Below, in pieces: positions 47,867 to 56,800 of a DNA stretch of 64,000 nucleotides. The stretch comes from Abditibacteriaceae bacterium (GTDB lineage Bacteria > Armatimonadota > Abditibacteriia > Abditibacteriales > Abditibacteriaceae): contig JAFAZH010000006.1 of the NCBI GenBank assembly GCA_019239895.1, positions 1-64,000 of the forward strand. Direction: 5' to 3'. The notes below the pieces were generated by a model. It was not told the DNA's origin. It ran no database searches and saw only the letters and a list, made by a program, of their open reading frames with translations. Each line of letters opens with the position of its first letter. Position 1 is the first letter of the stretch. The translations under genes and the position numbers were made by a program.

Positions 47867-48796
47867 ATGGCGAATGAGCAGGGAACAAACGATACGAAAA
47901 TCCCAACTTCAACACTTGGGCGTACCGGATTGAAAGTCACCAAGTTAGGTTATGGCGCGATGGAAGTGCGTGGCTTACGCATCTGGGGCGGGCGTCCGAT
48001 TGAAGAGAGTGCCGCTGACCGGATTCTCAATGCCGTATTGGATTCGGGGATCAACTTCATTGATACGGCCAACGATTATGGGCGTAGTGAAGAATTTATC
48101 GGCAAGTTTCTGTCGAAGCGGCGCAATGAATTTTATTTAGCGACCAAGTGCGGCTGCACTGTGGTGCGTCGTGATGAGAATACTGATGATACGCCGCATG
48201 TGTGGACGCGGGAGAACCTGTTTCGCGGTTTGAATGAAAGCTTAGCACGGATGAAGACAGATTATGTAGATGTCATGCAACTGCATAATCCCAGTGTTGA
48301 GCAATGCGAAGAAGGTGACTTGGTGGCGGCGTTGCAAGAGATGCGCGAGCAGGGCAAAGTGCGCTGGATCGGCATTTCCTCCACCAATCCCCATTTAGAA
48401 ACTTACATTGGTTGGGGTGTCTTTGATGTCTTCCAGATTCCTTATTCTGCCCTGGAGCGTGAACACGAGACATTAATCCAAAAAGCCGCCGATGCGGGCG
48501 CGGGTGTGATTGTGCGTGGTGGCGTGGCGCGGGGTGAGCCTGGCGTCGGGTTGGGCAATCAGGATCGGTGGGCCGTGTGGGAAGCCGCTAAGTTGGATGA
48601 ACTCTTAGAAGCAGGCGAATCGCGCACCACCTTCTTGCTGCGCTTCACCAACAGTCATCCCGGCATGAGCACCAACATTGTCGGCACCAGCAATCCAGAC
48701 CATCTGCGCGAGAACGTGCAAGCTGCCGGGCGTGGCTCCTTGCCCCAGAGCACTTATGAGGAAGCCAAGCGGCGTTTAGATGAGGCCGCCAAATAG
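47867..48796 (+). CDS. Aldo/keto reductase
   Basis: The 309-aa protein opens with STLGRTGLKVTKLGYGAMEVRG. It contains the catalytic tetrad of the family: Asp/Tyr in INFIDTANDYGRSEE, Lys in YLATKCG, His in DVMQLHNP. Family members reduce sugar or other aldehydes with NAD(P)H. In this locus an oxidoreductase for a released sugar is plausible. GGGAG lies before the ATG. No export signal. Confidence 0.93.
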   Translation: MANEQGTNDTKIPTSTLGRTGLKVTKLGYGAMEVRGLRIWGGRPIEESAADRILNAVLDSGINFIDTANDYGRSEEFIGKFLSKRRNEFYLATKCGCTVVRRDENTDDTPHVWTRENLFRGLNESLARMKTDYVDVMQLHNPSVEQCEEGDLVAALQEMREQGKVRWIGISSTNPHLETYIGWGVFDVFQIPYSALEREHETLIQKAADAGAGVIVRGGVARGEPGVGLGNQDRWAVWEAAKLDELLEAGESRTTFLLRFTNSHPGMSTNIVGTSNPDHLRENVQAAGRGSLPQSTYEEAKRRLDEAAK

Positions 48797-48806
48797 TTGA
48801 GTTCAA

Positions 48807-48846
48807 TGAACAACCCGCTGGATGCTGCTTCCCGGCGGGTTGTTCA
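48807..48846. terminator. Bidirectional terminator
   Basis: TGAACAACCCGC (48807-48818) and GCGGGTTGTTCA (48835-48846) form a perfect 12-bp stem between the convergent reductase and YkgJ-like genes. It overlaps the last codons of the latter by three bases. Confidence 0.8.
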
Positions 48847-49173
48847 TTTATCAAGGGTGTCGAGCAAAGTCACCAGTTCAGGATTGCGGCTCAGAAAAAT
48901 GATATGCCCACGCGTGCAATTGAAGTCGCGGCAGGTCTTGGGCTTGTCCTGGTGTATCTGGCAAAGATTAGCTGCATCCAGATAGTAACAACGCCCACGC
49001 CCATCATAGGGCAGAACATAAGCCTGCATTGCTGTATCATAAACGGCAAACTCACCAAACTTGCCGACTTCTTCTGGCTCCAACATTGCTGCAAAGGGCC
49101 AACCGCTGGTGGATTGTTGACAGCAACGAGCAATACATTGATGGCACGGCGGAGAGGAAGCGAGTTTTGGCAT
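48844..49173 (-). CDS. YkgJ-family zinc/iron-chelating cysteine-cluster protein
   Basis: A 109-aa protein with a cysteine pattern of the YkgJ/CxxCxxxCC family: CHQCIARCC near the N-terminus, GRCYYLD, then CQIHQDKPKTCRDFNC. The family is predicted to bind a metal cluster but has no defined role. It is transcribed opposite to its neighbours. The region between it and the SDR gene at 49224 is only 50 nt, which must hold divergent signals. Confidence 0.88.
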   Translation of the reverse strand: MPKLASSPPCHQCIARCCQQSTSGWPFAAMLEPEEVGKFGEFAVYDTAMQAYVLPYDGRGRCYYLDAANLCQIHQDKPKTCRDFNCTRGHIIFLSRNPELVTLLDTLDK

Positions 49174-49223
49174 AGGTATCGTAATCTCAGCAAGAGTTTA
49201 GCATGGCCCAGGAATAAATTAGT

Positions 49224-50123
49224 ATGAAAATCCTTCTCATTGGTGGAAGCGGTTTTGTCAGTGGAACTTTGGCTCGCACAGCAGTGGCCGCAGGGCATCA
49301 GGTGTGGGCGGTAACTCGTGGCCATAAGCCGCTACCCCCTGGCGTTACAGCCATCGTAGTGGATCGTCGGGACAGAGCAAGGTTTGCTTCGGCTATCGAG
49401 CAAACGGGGCAACAGTGGGATTTGGTGGTAGATTGTATTGGTTTTGAAGGGGATGATGCGCGTCAGGATATTGAGGTCTTTCGTAACAAGGTGCGTCACT
49501 TCGTTTTTATATCGTCCGATTTTGTGTTTGACCCGGCCCATCGCCAGTTTCCGCAGCCTGAAGAGAGTGCTCATTTCCTGACTGAAGGCTATGGGGGCAA
49601 CAAACGCCGCTGCGAGCTTGAATTTATGGAAGGTGATACGGGCCGCATGGCGTGGACTATCGTGCGTCCCTGCCACATCTATGGCCCTGGTTCTCAACTT
49701 GGCTGCTTGCCATTGCACCCTCGTGACACCAACCTGATTACCACCTTACAGGCAGGGCAACCTCTGAAGTTAGTTGGTGGCGGCCACTTTTTGCAACAGC
49801 CTATTTTCGCGCGGGACTTGGCGGAACTTATCTTAAGCTGCGCTGGCAACTCACAAGCCGCCAGTCAGATTTACATGGCAGCAGGCCCCGATATTATTGA
49901 ATCGCGTCATTATTACAGCATCATCGCGGATGTGCTTGGCGTGGCTTTGCAAATTGAAGAGGTGCCAATTGATGCTTGTTTAAGAATGAACCCGGATAAA
50001 AGCTCATTTCTGTGTCACCGGATTTATAATTTGCAAAAGTTGAGGGAACATGGTTTAGCCGTGCCTGCGACACCCATCGCCCTTGGCTTGCGCGAACATG
50101 TGCTCGCCCTGTTTAATGATTAA
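49224..50123 (+). CDS. NAD-dependent epimerase/dehydratase family protein (extended SDR)
   Basis: The 299-aa protein has the nucleotide-binding GGSGFVSG at 7-14. DLVVDCIGFE is at about 71-80, and SDFVFDP marks the strand near the usual Ser/Tyr site. The family's YxxxK is represented by GYGGNKRRCE (about 127-136). These atypical SDRs act on nucleotide sugars or on RNA in the chloroplast CSP41 group. In this context a sugar-nucleotide role is likelier. AGGA precedes the ATG. Confidence 0.85.
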   Translation: MKILLIGGSGFVSGTLARTAVAAGHQVWAVTRGHKPLPPGVTAIVVDRRDRARFASAIEQTGQQWDLVVDCIGFEGDDARQDIEVFRNKVRHFVFISSDFVFDPAHRQFPQPEESAHFLTEGYGGNKRRCELEFMEGDTGRMAWTIVRPCHIYGPGSQLGCLPLHPRDTNLITTLQAGQPLKLVGGGHFLQQPIFARDLAELILSCAGNSQAASQIYMAAGPDIIESRHYYSIIADVLGVALQIEEVPIDACLRMNPDKSSFLCHRIYNLQKLREHGLAVPATPIALGLREHVLALFND

Positions 50124-50217
50124 GCTTAATTCTTGAACATAATTCTGAAATGGACTGGTAGCACTTTGCGCCGTTGTATATGCTTCTTGCCAGACAACTT
50201 AGTTAAAATCACTTTTA

Positions 50218-52476
50218 ATGAAACTTCCAAAAATTGCGTCTTTGCTGTTATTAATCAATGTGCCATTGCTGGCCTCGCATCGTAATGCTTTAGCTTGGTC
50301 AATGAAGCGGGCACCTATCATGACACGATGGGCCAGCCAGGTAGACCCCCAACGGCCCCTGCCCGAATACCCCCGCCCCCAACTCGTCCGCTCGGAGTGG
50401 CTGAACTTGAATGGTATCTGGGAATACCAAAGCGGTGCGGCCAATGATGCCGTGCCCGTGGGACAGAAGCTATCCAGCGAAATTCTGGTGCCTTTCCCGG
50501 TTGAATCGGCGCTATCCGGTGTGATGGAACATCATGATCGCCTCTGGTATCGTCGCACCTTCACCGTTCCGGCTACCTGGCAAAGCAAGCACCTCATGCT
50601 GAATTTCGGTGCGGTGGATTACGAAGCTGAAGTGTTCGTCAACGGTAAGAGTGTTGGCGTGCATCAAGGCGGCTATCTACCCTTTAGCTACGATATTACT
50701 CCCTTTTTGAACCCCACTGGCCCACAGGAACTCATCGTGCGGGTATTTGATCCCACCGATAGCGGCGGACAACCACGCGGTAAACAGACTACCCATCCCG
50801 GTGGCATCATGTACACGCCCACCACAGGCATCTGGCAGACAGTGTGGCTTGAGCCGGTGTCGCCCGCTTCGATCCAAAATTTAAAAATCGTCCCTGACAT
50901 TGATCAAAGCCGTGTAAGAATCACAGTTAATGCGCCTGATGCGACGCCTAATGCCCAAGCTGTCCTCAAAATTATAGATGGGGCTTCAGTCATCCGCACT
51001 CTCAGAGCTAAACCCAATACCGAATTATTAATTCCTATCAGGAAGCCCAAACTGTGGTCGCCTGATAGCCCATTTCTGTACGGCCTTGATGTAACTTTGA
51101 TGCAGGGTAGAGCCGCCAGTGACCACGTTAGCAGTTACTTCGGAATGCGCAAGATTTCCATTGCCGAGCAGAACGGTGTTAAGAAGATGTTCCTTAACAA
51201 TCATTTCGTCTTTGAGATTGGCCCGCTCGATCAAGGCTTTTGGCCCGACGGTATTTACACACAACCCACCGAAGCGGCTTTGGTGTCAGACATCCAGGCC
51301 ATGAAAACCCTCGGCTTCAATATGGTGCGCAAGCATATCAAAGTCGAGCCTGCGCGTTGGTATTACTGGACAGACAGGCTTGGCTTGCTGGTCTGGCAGG
51401 ATATGCCATCACCTAACTCCTATCTACCGGGCGGTGTTACACCGCCACCGATTGATAAGGCCGCATTCGAGACGCAGTTGCAAAACGTGATTCAAACCCA
51501 CTGGAACAGTCCTTCGATCATCATGTGGGATATTTACAATGAAGGCCAGGGGCAGTATGACACGCCGCGCCTCGTGAGCATGGCCAAGACCCTCGACCCT
51601 TCGCGCCTGGTTAATGAGGCCAGTGGTGGCGGCTACACGGGCGCGGGTGATGTCGCCGATATTCATAGTTATCCGCCCCCGGCGTGTCCGCGCCCCAGTG
51701 CCACTCAAGCATTAGCCTGTGGTGAATACGGCGGTATTGGCTTCTTCGTTAAAGGTCATACCTGGACGGATGCCGGTGGCGGCTATGTGACGTTGAACGA
51801 CAAGAAAGATGTCGAAGACCTCTATGGCGAATTCGCCAATCAACTCAAATCGTTCCGCGATAAGCAGGGCATGAGCGCAGCCGTTTATACGCAAATCACA
51901 GATGTCGAAAACGAACTCAATGGCTTAATGACCTATGATCGCGTTTTTAAAGTTGATCCGGCTGCCATCTCCTTAGCCAATCACTTCCAGTATCCCATCC
52001 CGACTTACCGGGAGATTATTCCCACCTCGGAAAAAACCAGCCAGACCTGGAAATATACCACCATGCGTCCGGCGGACAATTGGAATCAGCCAAACTTTGA
52101 TGATACGGCCTGGCAGCAAGCTCCTGGCGGTTTCGGCACCGACCCACCTAATCATGGCATTGTGGGAACCCCGTGGACGACCTCCGACATCTGGCTGCGC
52201 CGCACCTTCAACCCCGGCAACCTGAATGCGGAACAGATCAGTCGTCTGGTCATCCGCGACTACCATGACGAAGATATTGAAGTCTATATTAATGGTGTCC
52301 ACGCCTATTCCAGTCGTGGCTTTATTAGCAGTTACGAATATAAACCGTTGAGCCAGGAAGCCCAACGAAGCATTATCCCGAATAGGCAGAACGAGTTGGC
52401 CGTCCATTGTCATCAGACCAGCGGCGGCCAGTACATTGATGTTGGCCTCTCCGAGCGCATTCCACCAAAGCAGTAA
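50218..52476 (+). CDS. Secreted GH2-family glycosidase
   Basis: The 752-aa protein has a signal peptide (about 1-27). The GH2 sugar-binding jelly roll (LNLNGIWEYQSG, VFVNGKSVGVHQGGYLPF) is followed by an immunoglobulin-like domain and a TIM barrel. The acid/base is E442 in WDIYNEGQG and the nucleophile E503 in GEYGG. A C-terminal jelly roll (about 620-750; NWNQPNFDDTAWQQAPGGFG) is added, probably for carbohydrate binding. GH2 covers beta-galactosidase, -glucuronidase and -mannosidase; the substrate is not decided by these motifs. Confidence 0.92.
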   Translation: MKLPKIASLLLLINVPLLASHRNALAWSMKRAPIMTRWASQVDPQRPLPEYPRPQLVRSEWLNLNGIWEYQSGAANDAVPVGQKLSSEILVPFPVESALSGVMEHHDRLWYRRTFTVPATWQSKHLMLNFGAVDYEAEVFVNGKSVGVHQGGYLPFSYDITPFLNPTGPQELIVRVFDPTDSGGQPRGKQTTHPGGIMYTPTTGIWQTVWLEPVSPASIQNLKIVPDIDQSRVRITVNAPDATPNAQAVLKIIDGASVIRTLRAKPNTELLIPIRKPKLWSPDSPFLYGLDVTLMQGRAASDHVSSYFGMRKISIAEQNGVKKMFLNNHFVFEIGPLDQGFWPDGIYTQPTEAALVSDIQAMKTLGFNMVRKHIKVEPARWYYWTDRLGLLVWQDMPSPNSYLPGGVTPPPIDKAAFETQLQNVIQTHWNSPSIIMWDIYNEGQGQYDTPRLVSMAKTLDPSRLVNEASGGGYTGAGDVADIHSYPPPACPRPSATQALACGEYGGIGFFVKGHTWTDAGGGYVTLNDKKDVEDLYGEFANQLKSFRDKQGMSAAVYTQITDVENELNGLMTYDRVFKVDPAAISLANHFQYPIPTYREIIPTSEKTSQTWKYTTMRPADNWNQPNFDDTAWQQAPGGFGTDPPNHGIVGTPWTTSDIWLRRTFNPGNLNAEQISRLVIRDYHDEDIEVYINGVHAYSSRGFISSYEYKPLSQEAQRSIIPNRQNELAVHCHQTSGGQYIDVGLSERIPPKQ

Positions 52477-52477
52477 C

Positions 52478-52624
52478 TTGATGCAGGGCGATTAAAATCG
52501 CAGCAACAACAGCGCAAAGCCTGCCTGCGCAGGCTCCCCAACTGATGGGCTTCATGCTCCGTGCTGAGTCCGCGTAGGCGGACTTCGCGCCTTGGTTGCT
52601 GCGATTTTAATCGCCCCGCATCAA
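52478..52624. repeat. Palindromic MITE/REP-like element, copy 2
   Basis: The outer 30 bp (starting TTGATGCAGGGCGATTAAAA) match the complement of the right end with one mismatch. The arms continue through CAGCGCAAAG and a CCTGCCTGCGCAGGC palindrome. It is the better conserved copy of the family seen at 47656 and begins right after the GH2 stop codon. Confidence 0.85.
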
Positions 52625-52626
52625 TA

Positions 52627-52682
52627 AATAACCCCAGCTTTTATCCCTATCCACCAGGATAGGGATAAAAGCTGGGGTTATT
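52627..52682 (-). terminator. 26-bp perfect hairpin overlapping the pseudopilin 3' end
   Basis: AATAACCCCAGCTTTTATCC plus six bases (52627-52652) pair perfectly with 52657-52682, loop ACCA. The upstream arm encodes the last residues ([11 protein letters not shown]) of the pseudopilin and the stop codon lies in the hairpin. It can act as a terminator in both directions. Confidence 0.85.
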
Positions 52683-53534
52683 GCACAGGTTTGGATCGCC
52701 ACTGGCGCAGCCTGGCACTGTCTGGTCGCACATCCTCAAGGTGGGATAAGCGTGGATTAGGGCACAACCACTGAGGGTGGCGCTGCCTTTAATCGCGGTC
52801 GGTGTCAGCCACTTTGCATGACCATCAAAAAAAGCACAGTTCATACCGCCCTGGTGCCGGTTGGCGAGAGTCAGCATGGGTCGCTCCTGGGGATTAACGG
52901 GGTCGGGTGCCATATCTTTATTGAATGGCTCCATCCAGCTTTCGCTGACGGTGGCCCCACTCTCATTCACGTCCCACTTTTCTGTAATGACAATAGCTTC
53001 GGAAGCATTGGTGACCTGCGCTCTCTTAAGATATTCAACGGCACTAGACGCCACGTAAGAGCGCGGGATGGTGTTATTACCGCTCACGTCTGGGCTGGCC
53101 AGGGGGCCGTTATCACTGGGACAGCTAAACACAGTGTTGTTCTTGATATACGGCATCAACTGATTCCACCACTTGAGATCATTGCCGCTGGTTGCCTTAT
53201 GCAAGCGCGTCATGTCTACATTGGTGGTGGAGCGGAAAAACAGGCGGTCATCATTGTCCTGCATATACTGTTGTAAACCCATGCCGATCTGCCGCATATT
53301 GGAGAGACACGAGATAGAGCGGGCCTTCTCGCGGGCCTGACTAAAGACAGGAAACAGGATTGCCGTCAGGAGAGCGATGATGGCAATAACAACTAAAAGC
53401 TCGATGAGCGTGAAGCCCTGGTGTGGGCAACGTTTGGGTGGGGCAGTGCAGCGGTGGCCAGCACCGCATGACACCGACGCGGGCGGGCCAGGAGAGACGC
53501 GACTGAACACAAATAACCTCTGTAACATGGCCAT
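52647..53534 (-). CDS. Type IV pseudopilin-like protein with H-X9-DG motif (DUF1559 type)
   Basis: The 295-aa protein has a prepilin peptidase site G-FTLIELL at about residues 41-48, followed by [17 protein letters not shown]. The C-terminus carries [16 protein letters not shown], in which His and Asp-Gly are exactly 9 residues apart. That is the hallmark of the very large paralogous family in Planctomycetes, Verrucomicrobia and Armatimonadota. Its 40-residue leader is unusually long for a prepilin, so the true start may be internal. It is a lone minus-strand gene in the carbohydrate locus and may help secretion or binding of glycans at the surface. A structured leader precedes it. Confidence 0.92.
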   Translation of the reverse strand: MAMLQRLFVFSRVSPGPPASVSCGAGHRCTAPPKRCPHQGFTLIELLVVIAIIALLTAILFPVFSQAREKARSISCLSNMRQIGMGLQQYMQDNDDRLFFRSTTNVDMTRLHKATSGNDLKWWNQLMPYIKNNTVFSCPSDNGPLASPDVSGNNTIPRSYVASSAVEYLKRAQVTNASEAIVITEKWDVNESGATVSESWMEPFNKDMAPDPVNPQERPMLTLANRHQGGMNCAFFDGHAKWLTPTAIKGSATLSGCALIHAYPTLRMCDQTVPGCASGDPNLCNNPSFYPYPGG

Positions 53535-53944
53535 GAAATTTGGAGTGGGCCATGCCTTATTGAAGCTGTTCAGTCGCCTGTGATAATCTTTAAGATGGCT
53601 GGTCGTTTGAGATTATCTCGGCGACTGGGAAAACGCACTCCGCGTTTCCACGCGCTTCCATTGCTCGAACAGTGGAAGCGCGTTCTTTTCTACTACCTTC
53701 TTTTGCTACCTTCAGCAGAGCATTTCATGCCCCTTTAATATATCCGACTTATTTAGTCGGAATTAATACGATACACAATATAATCTTCTGCGGATAAGCG
53801 TGCAAGGGGTGCTGGAAAATTATTGTTCGACCTTCTATCTTCATATGAAAAATTAGATCAGGGGATAGGCATCTACAGCAAGCATAGTTGGTGGCGAGTT
53901 AGTATCTTTATAGTGCAGCTTTGATTTTGAATAAGCTAATCACT
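53535..53944. other. 410-bp divergent region between pseudopilin and GH92 genes
   Basis: The half next to the pseudopilin is occupied by three contiguous hairpins (53571-53683). The half next to GH92 is AT-rich (53735-53860) and should hold its promoter. No small gene is seen. Confidence 0.6.
53571..53683 (-). promoter_or_regulatory. Three-hairpin structured leader of the pseudopilin gene
   Basis: Read on the minus strand, three stems abut without spacers. The first is ACGCGCTTCCA / TGGAAGCGCGT (53683-53650). The second is GGAAACGC / GCGTTTTCC (53649-53628). The third is CAGTCGCCGAGATAATCT with its near-complement (53627-53571). Only 36 nt then separate the last stem from the start codon. 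This is the geometry of a structured 5' leader. On the plus strand the first hairpin is followed by TCTTTTC and could also act as a terminator. Confidence 0.6.
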
Positions 53945-56751
53945 ATGAATTTTCCTGCTCCGCTTCGCACCCATTTTATCAATGCTATAGCGTTCATTGG
54001 TATCTCAAGTTGTCTCTTGACGACTTCGCTCCATGCCGCTCCACCGGCTCCCGTCAATAGTGTTAGTCCATTAATTGGCACCGATGCTCATGGTCACACC
54101 TATCCCGGAGCTACTGTGCCTTTTGGCCTGGTACAACTCAGCCCTGATACGCCACTCGAAGGTTGGGACGGCAGCTCTGGCTATCACTATTCTGACACCA
54201 TCATTCAGGGCTTTAGCCATACCCACCTATCTGGCACTGGCGTTGGGGGATTGGGTGATGTCCTGCTCATGCCCACTGTTGGCGATGTCAAGCTGGAACC
54301 CGGCACGCCTGGCAACGGCTATGCGTCACGATTTTCTCATGCTCAGGAACAGGCCAGTCCTGGTTATTATCGCGTCTTTCTCCAAGACCCTAAAGTCACG
54401 GCGGAACTAACGGCTACGGCTCGTTGTGGCTTACACAAATACACGTTCCCGGCTTCTGCTAATGCCCACATCATTTTAGATTTGGTGCATGGGGTGGGAA
54501 ACTCTGTGCGTGCGGCTACGCTACGCGTGGAAAACAATAACACGATCAGTGGCTCGCGCACTTCCAACGGCTGGGGAGGACGGCGGGATGCTTATTTCGT
54601 GATGCAGTTCTCCGCACCTTTTGCTTCCTTTGGCATCGAGCAGGATGGTCAGCGTCTGCCAGCGGATACCCGCCAAGCCAGTGGGCAGAACCTCAAATCT
54701 TTTGTGAATTACCAGACGACCGCGCCAACCGCGATTCTGGTTAAAGTGGGTATCTCCGGCACCAGCATTGAAGGGGCGCGTAAAAACCTCGCAGCAGAAA
54801 TACCGGGCTGGGATTTCAATACGGTGCGGAATGCTGCCGCACAGCAGTGGAATGACGCCTTAGACGACGTAGAAATTGAAACGTCCGACCCCAGAGTTCG
54901 CACCACGTTTTACACGAACCTGTACGAGTCTTACCTGGCACCAGTGCTCTTTAATGATGTGGACGGGACTTACCGGGGCTTAGATCACCAGAATCATGCG
55001 GGCACAGGTTTTCAGAACTACACCACGTTTTCTTTGTGGGATACCTTTCGGGCGGAACACCCCCTGCTGACCATTTTACAGCCGCAGCGTGTCTCGGATA
55101 TAGTGCAGTCTTTGCTGACTCACTACCAGCAATTTAGCCAGCACACCATGCCCGTGTGGCCCTTGTGGGGCAATGAAACGTGGACGATGATTGGCTACCA
55201 TTCGGCCCCGGTTATCACCGATGCCTACTTAAAGGGTTTTCGCGGCTTCAATGCCGAAGCGGTTTATCAAGCCCTGCGCGCCACCGCCATGCAGAACCGG
55301 AATGGACTGGACGAGTACCGCAATAATGGCTATGTGGTCTCGACTTCGGGCGGGCAGAAACAATCGGTTTCGCGCACTCTCGAATATGCTTATGATGATT
55401 GGTGCATTGCGCAATTGGCCCAGGCGTTAGGCCACGCGGATGATGCGCGTCTTTTCCTGCAAAGGGCGGGCAATTATCGCAATGTGTTCGATGCCACAAC
55501 GACCTTTATGCGCGGGCGCAAAGCCGATGGTTCCTGGCGCAGACCCTTCAATCCTAAGCAACTGGTGTGGGCTGATTATACGGAAGCCAATGCCTGGCAA
55601 TATAATTGGTCGGTAATGCAGGACGTGCCGGGTCTGATCAATATCACTGGCGGCCCCCAACGCTTTGTGCAAAAGCTTGATGCACTCTTCAACGAGAAGT
55701 CGGATGTGATCGCCAACATTCCTGACATCACAGGATTAATTGGCCAGTATGCACACGGCAACGAGCCAGTGCATCACGTTGCCTATCTCTACAATTACGC
55801 GGGTGCGCCCTATAAGACCCAGCAACGGGTGCGCCAGATCATGAACGCCTTTTAAATGACACTCCGGCTGGTCAGACAGGCAATAACGACTGCGGACAAA
55901 TGTCGGCCTGGTATGTTTTCAGCGCCCTGGGTTTCTATCCGACGAATCCCGTGGGTGGGGTCTACGTGATTGGCAGTCCCCTCGTGCGCCGCGCCACCCT
56001 GCACCTGGATCGCGCCCATTATAGTGGCCGCACTTTTACCATCATCGCCGACCGTAACTCACCCCAGAACATTTATATTCAATCGGCGACTCTGAATGGC
56101 AAGCCGTGGCGCAAATCCTGGTTTACCCATGCTGACCTAGCCGCAGGCGGCACTTTGCGTCTGAGGATGGGGCCGAAGCCCAATCTCAACTGGGGCAGCG
56201 ACCTGACCGACTGTCCGCCTTCCGGGATGCCAGCGGGATTCAATTATGCGGCCTTACCTGCGCCATCAACCAACACGCCCACCATTTGGTCGTTGCCAAT
56301 CCGTTTAGTCGCAGGCAGCGACGACCCGGTTGGTAATTTCTTGCCCGACCTCAACATGATGCAGGGCCAAACCAACGCGGCTGATGTCAATGTTGACACA
56401 ACTGCTGCCGGGGCTGCTCCCGCCGGGGTGTATCAGAGTGAACGCTATGGTTCTGACTTCTCCTACACGTTTCCGGTACCGCGCCATGGCCGCTACAATG
56501 TCCGGCTGCACTTTGCGGAAATCTTTGAGGACGCTCCCGGCCAACGGCTAGAAAACGTGCAGATTAACGGTCAACCCGTGCTAACGAACTTCGATGTTGC
56601 CGCCACCGCAGGCTTTAACAAAGCTGTGGTCAAAGACTTTCCCGACATCACTCCCGATGCGCAAGGCAATATCGTGGTTCGCATTACTGCTGCGCCCAAT
56701 AGCCCAGATCAAAACGCCAAGATTAGCGGCATTGAGATTATGGCACGATAA
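53945..56751 (+). pseudogene. GH92 alpha-mannosidase with malectin domain, broken by a one-base frameshift
   Basis: The first part, to 55855, is a secreted GH92 enzyme: signal peptide to about HAAPPA, then SPLIGTDAHGHTYPGATVPFG and GFSHTHLSGTG. It stops at MNAF-stop. Adding one base at TTTTAAATGAC (about 55853) gives NAFYNDTPAGQTGNNDCGQMSAWYVFSA. That restores the GH92 signature, which contains the catalytic base Asp, in the frame of 55856-56751. A malectin-like domain (about 56290-56751) follows. The homopolymer setting allows either a real deletion or a sequencing error. GH92 removes alpha-mannose from N-glycans or mannans. The start is taken at ATG 53945. Confidence 0.85.
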
Positions 56752-56800
56752 ATGGGTTAGCTTAAGTTGCTATAAGCGAATACCAAAGAGACATGAAATA

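Noticed and set aside
56594..56800. Longer N-terminus for the CBM9-like protein
   Set aside because: It overlaps the malectin part of GH92 in another frame, and a signal peptide begins only after 56801.
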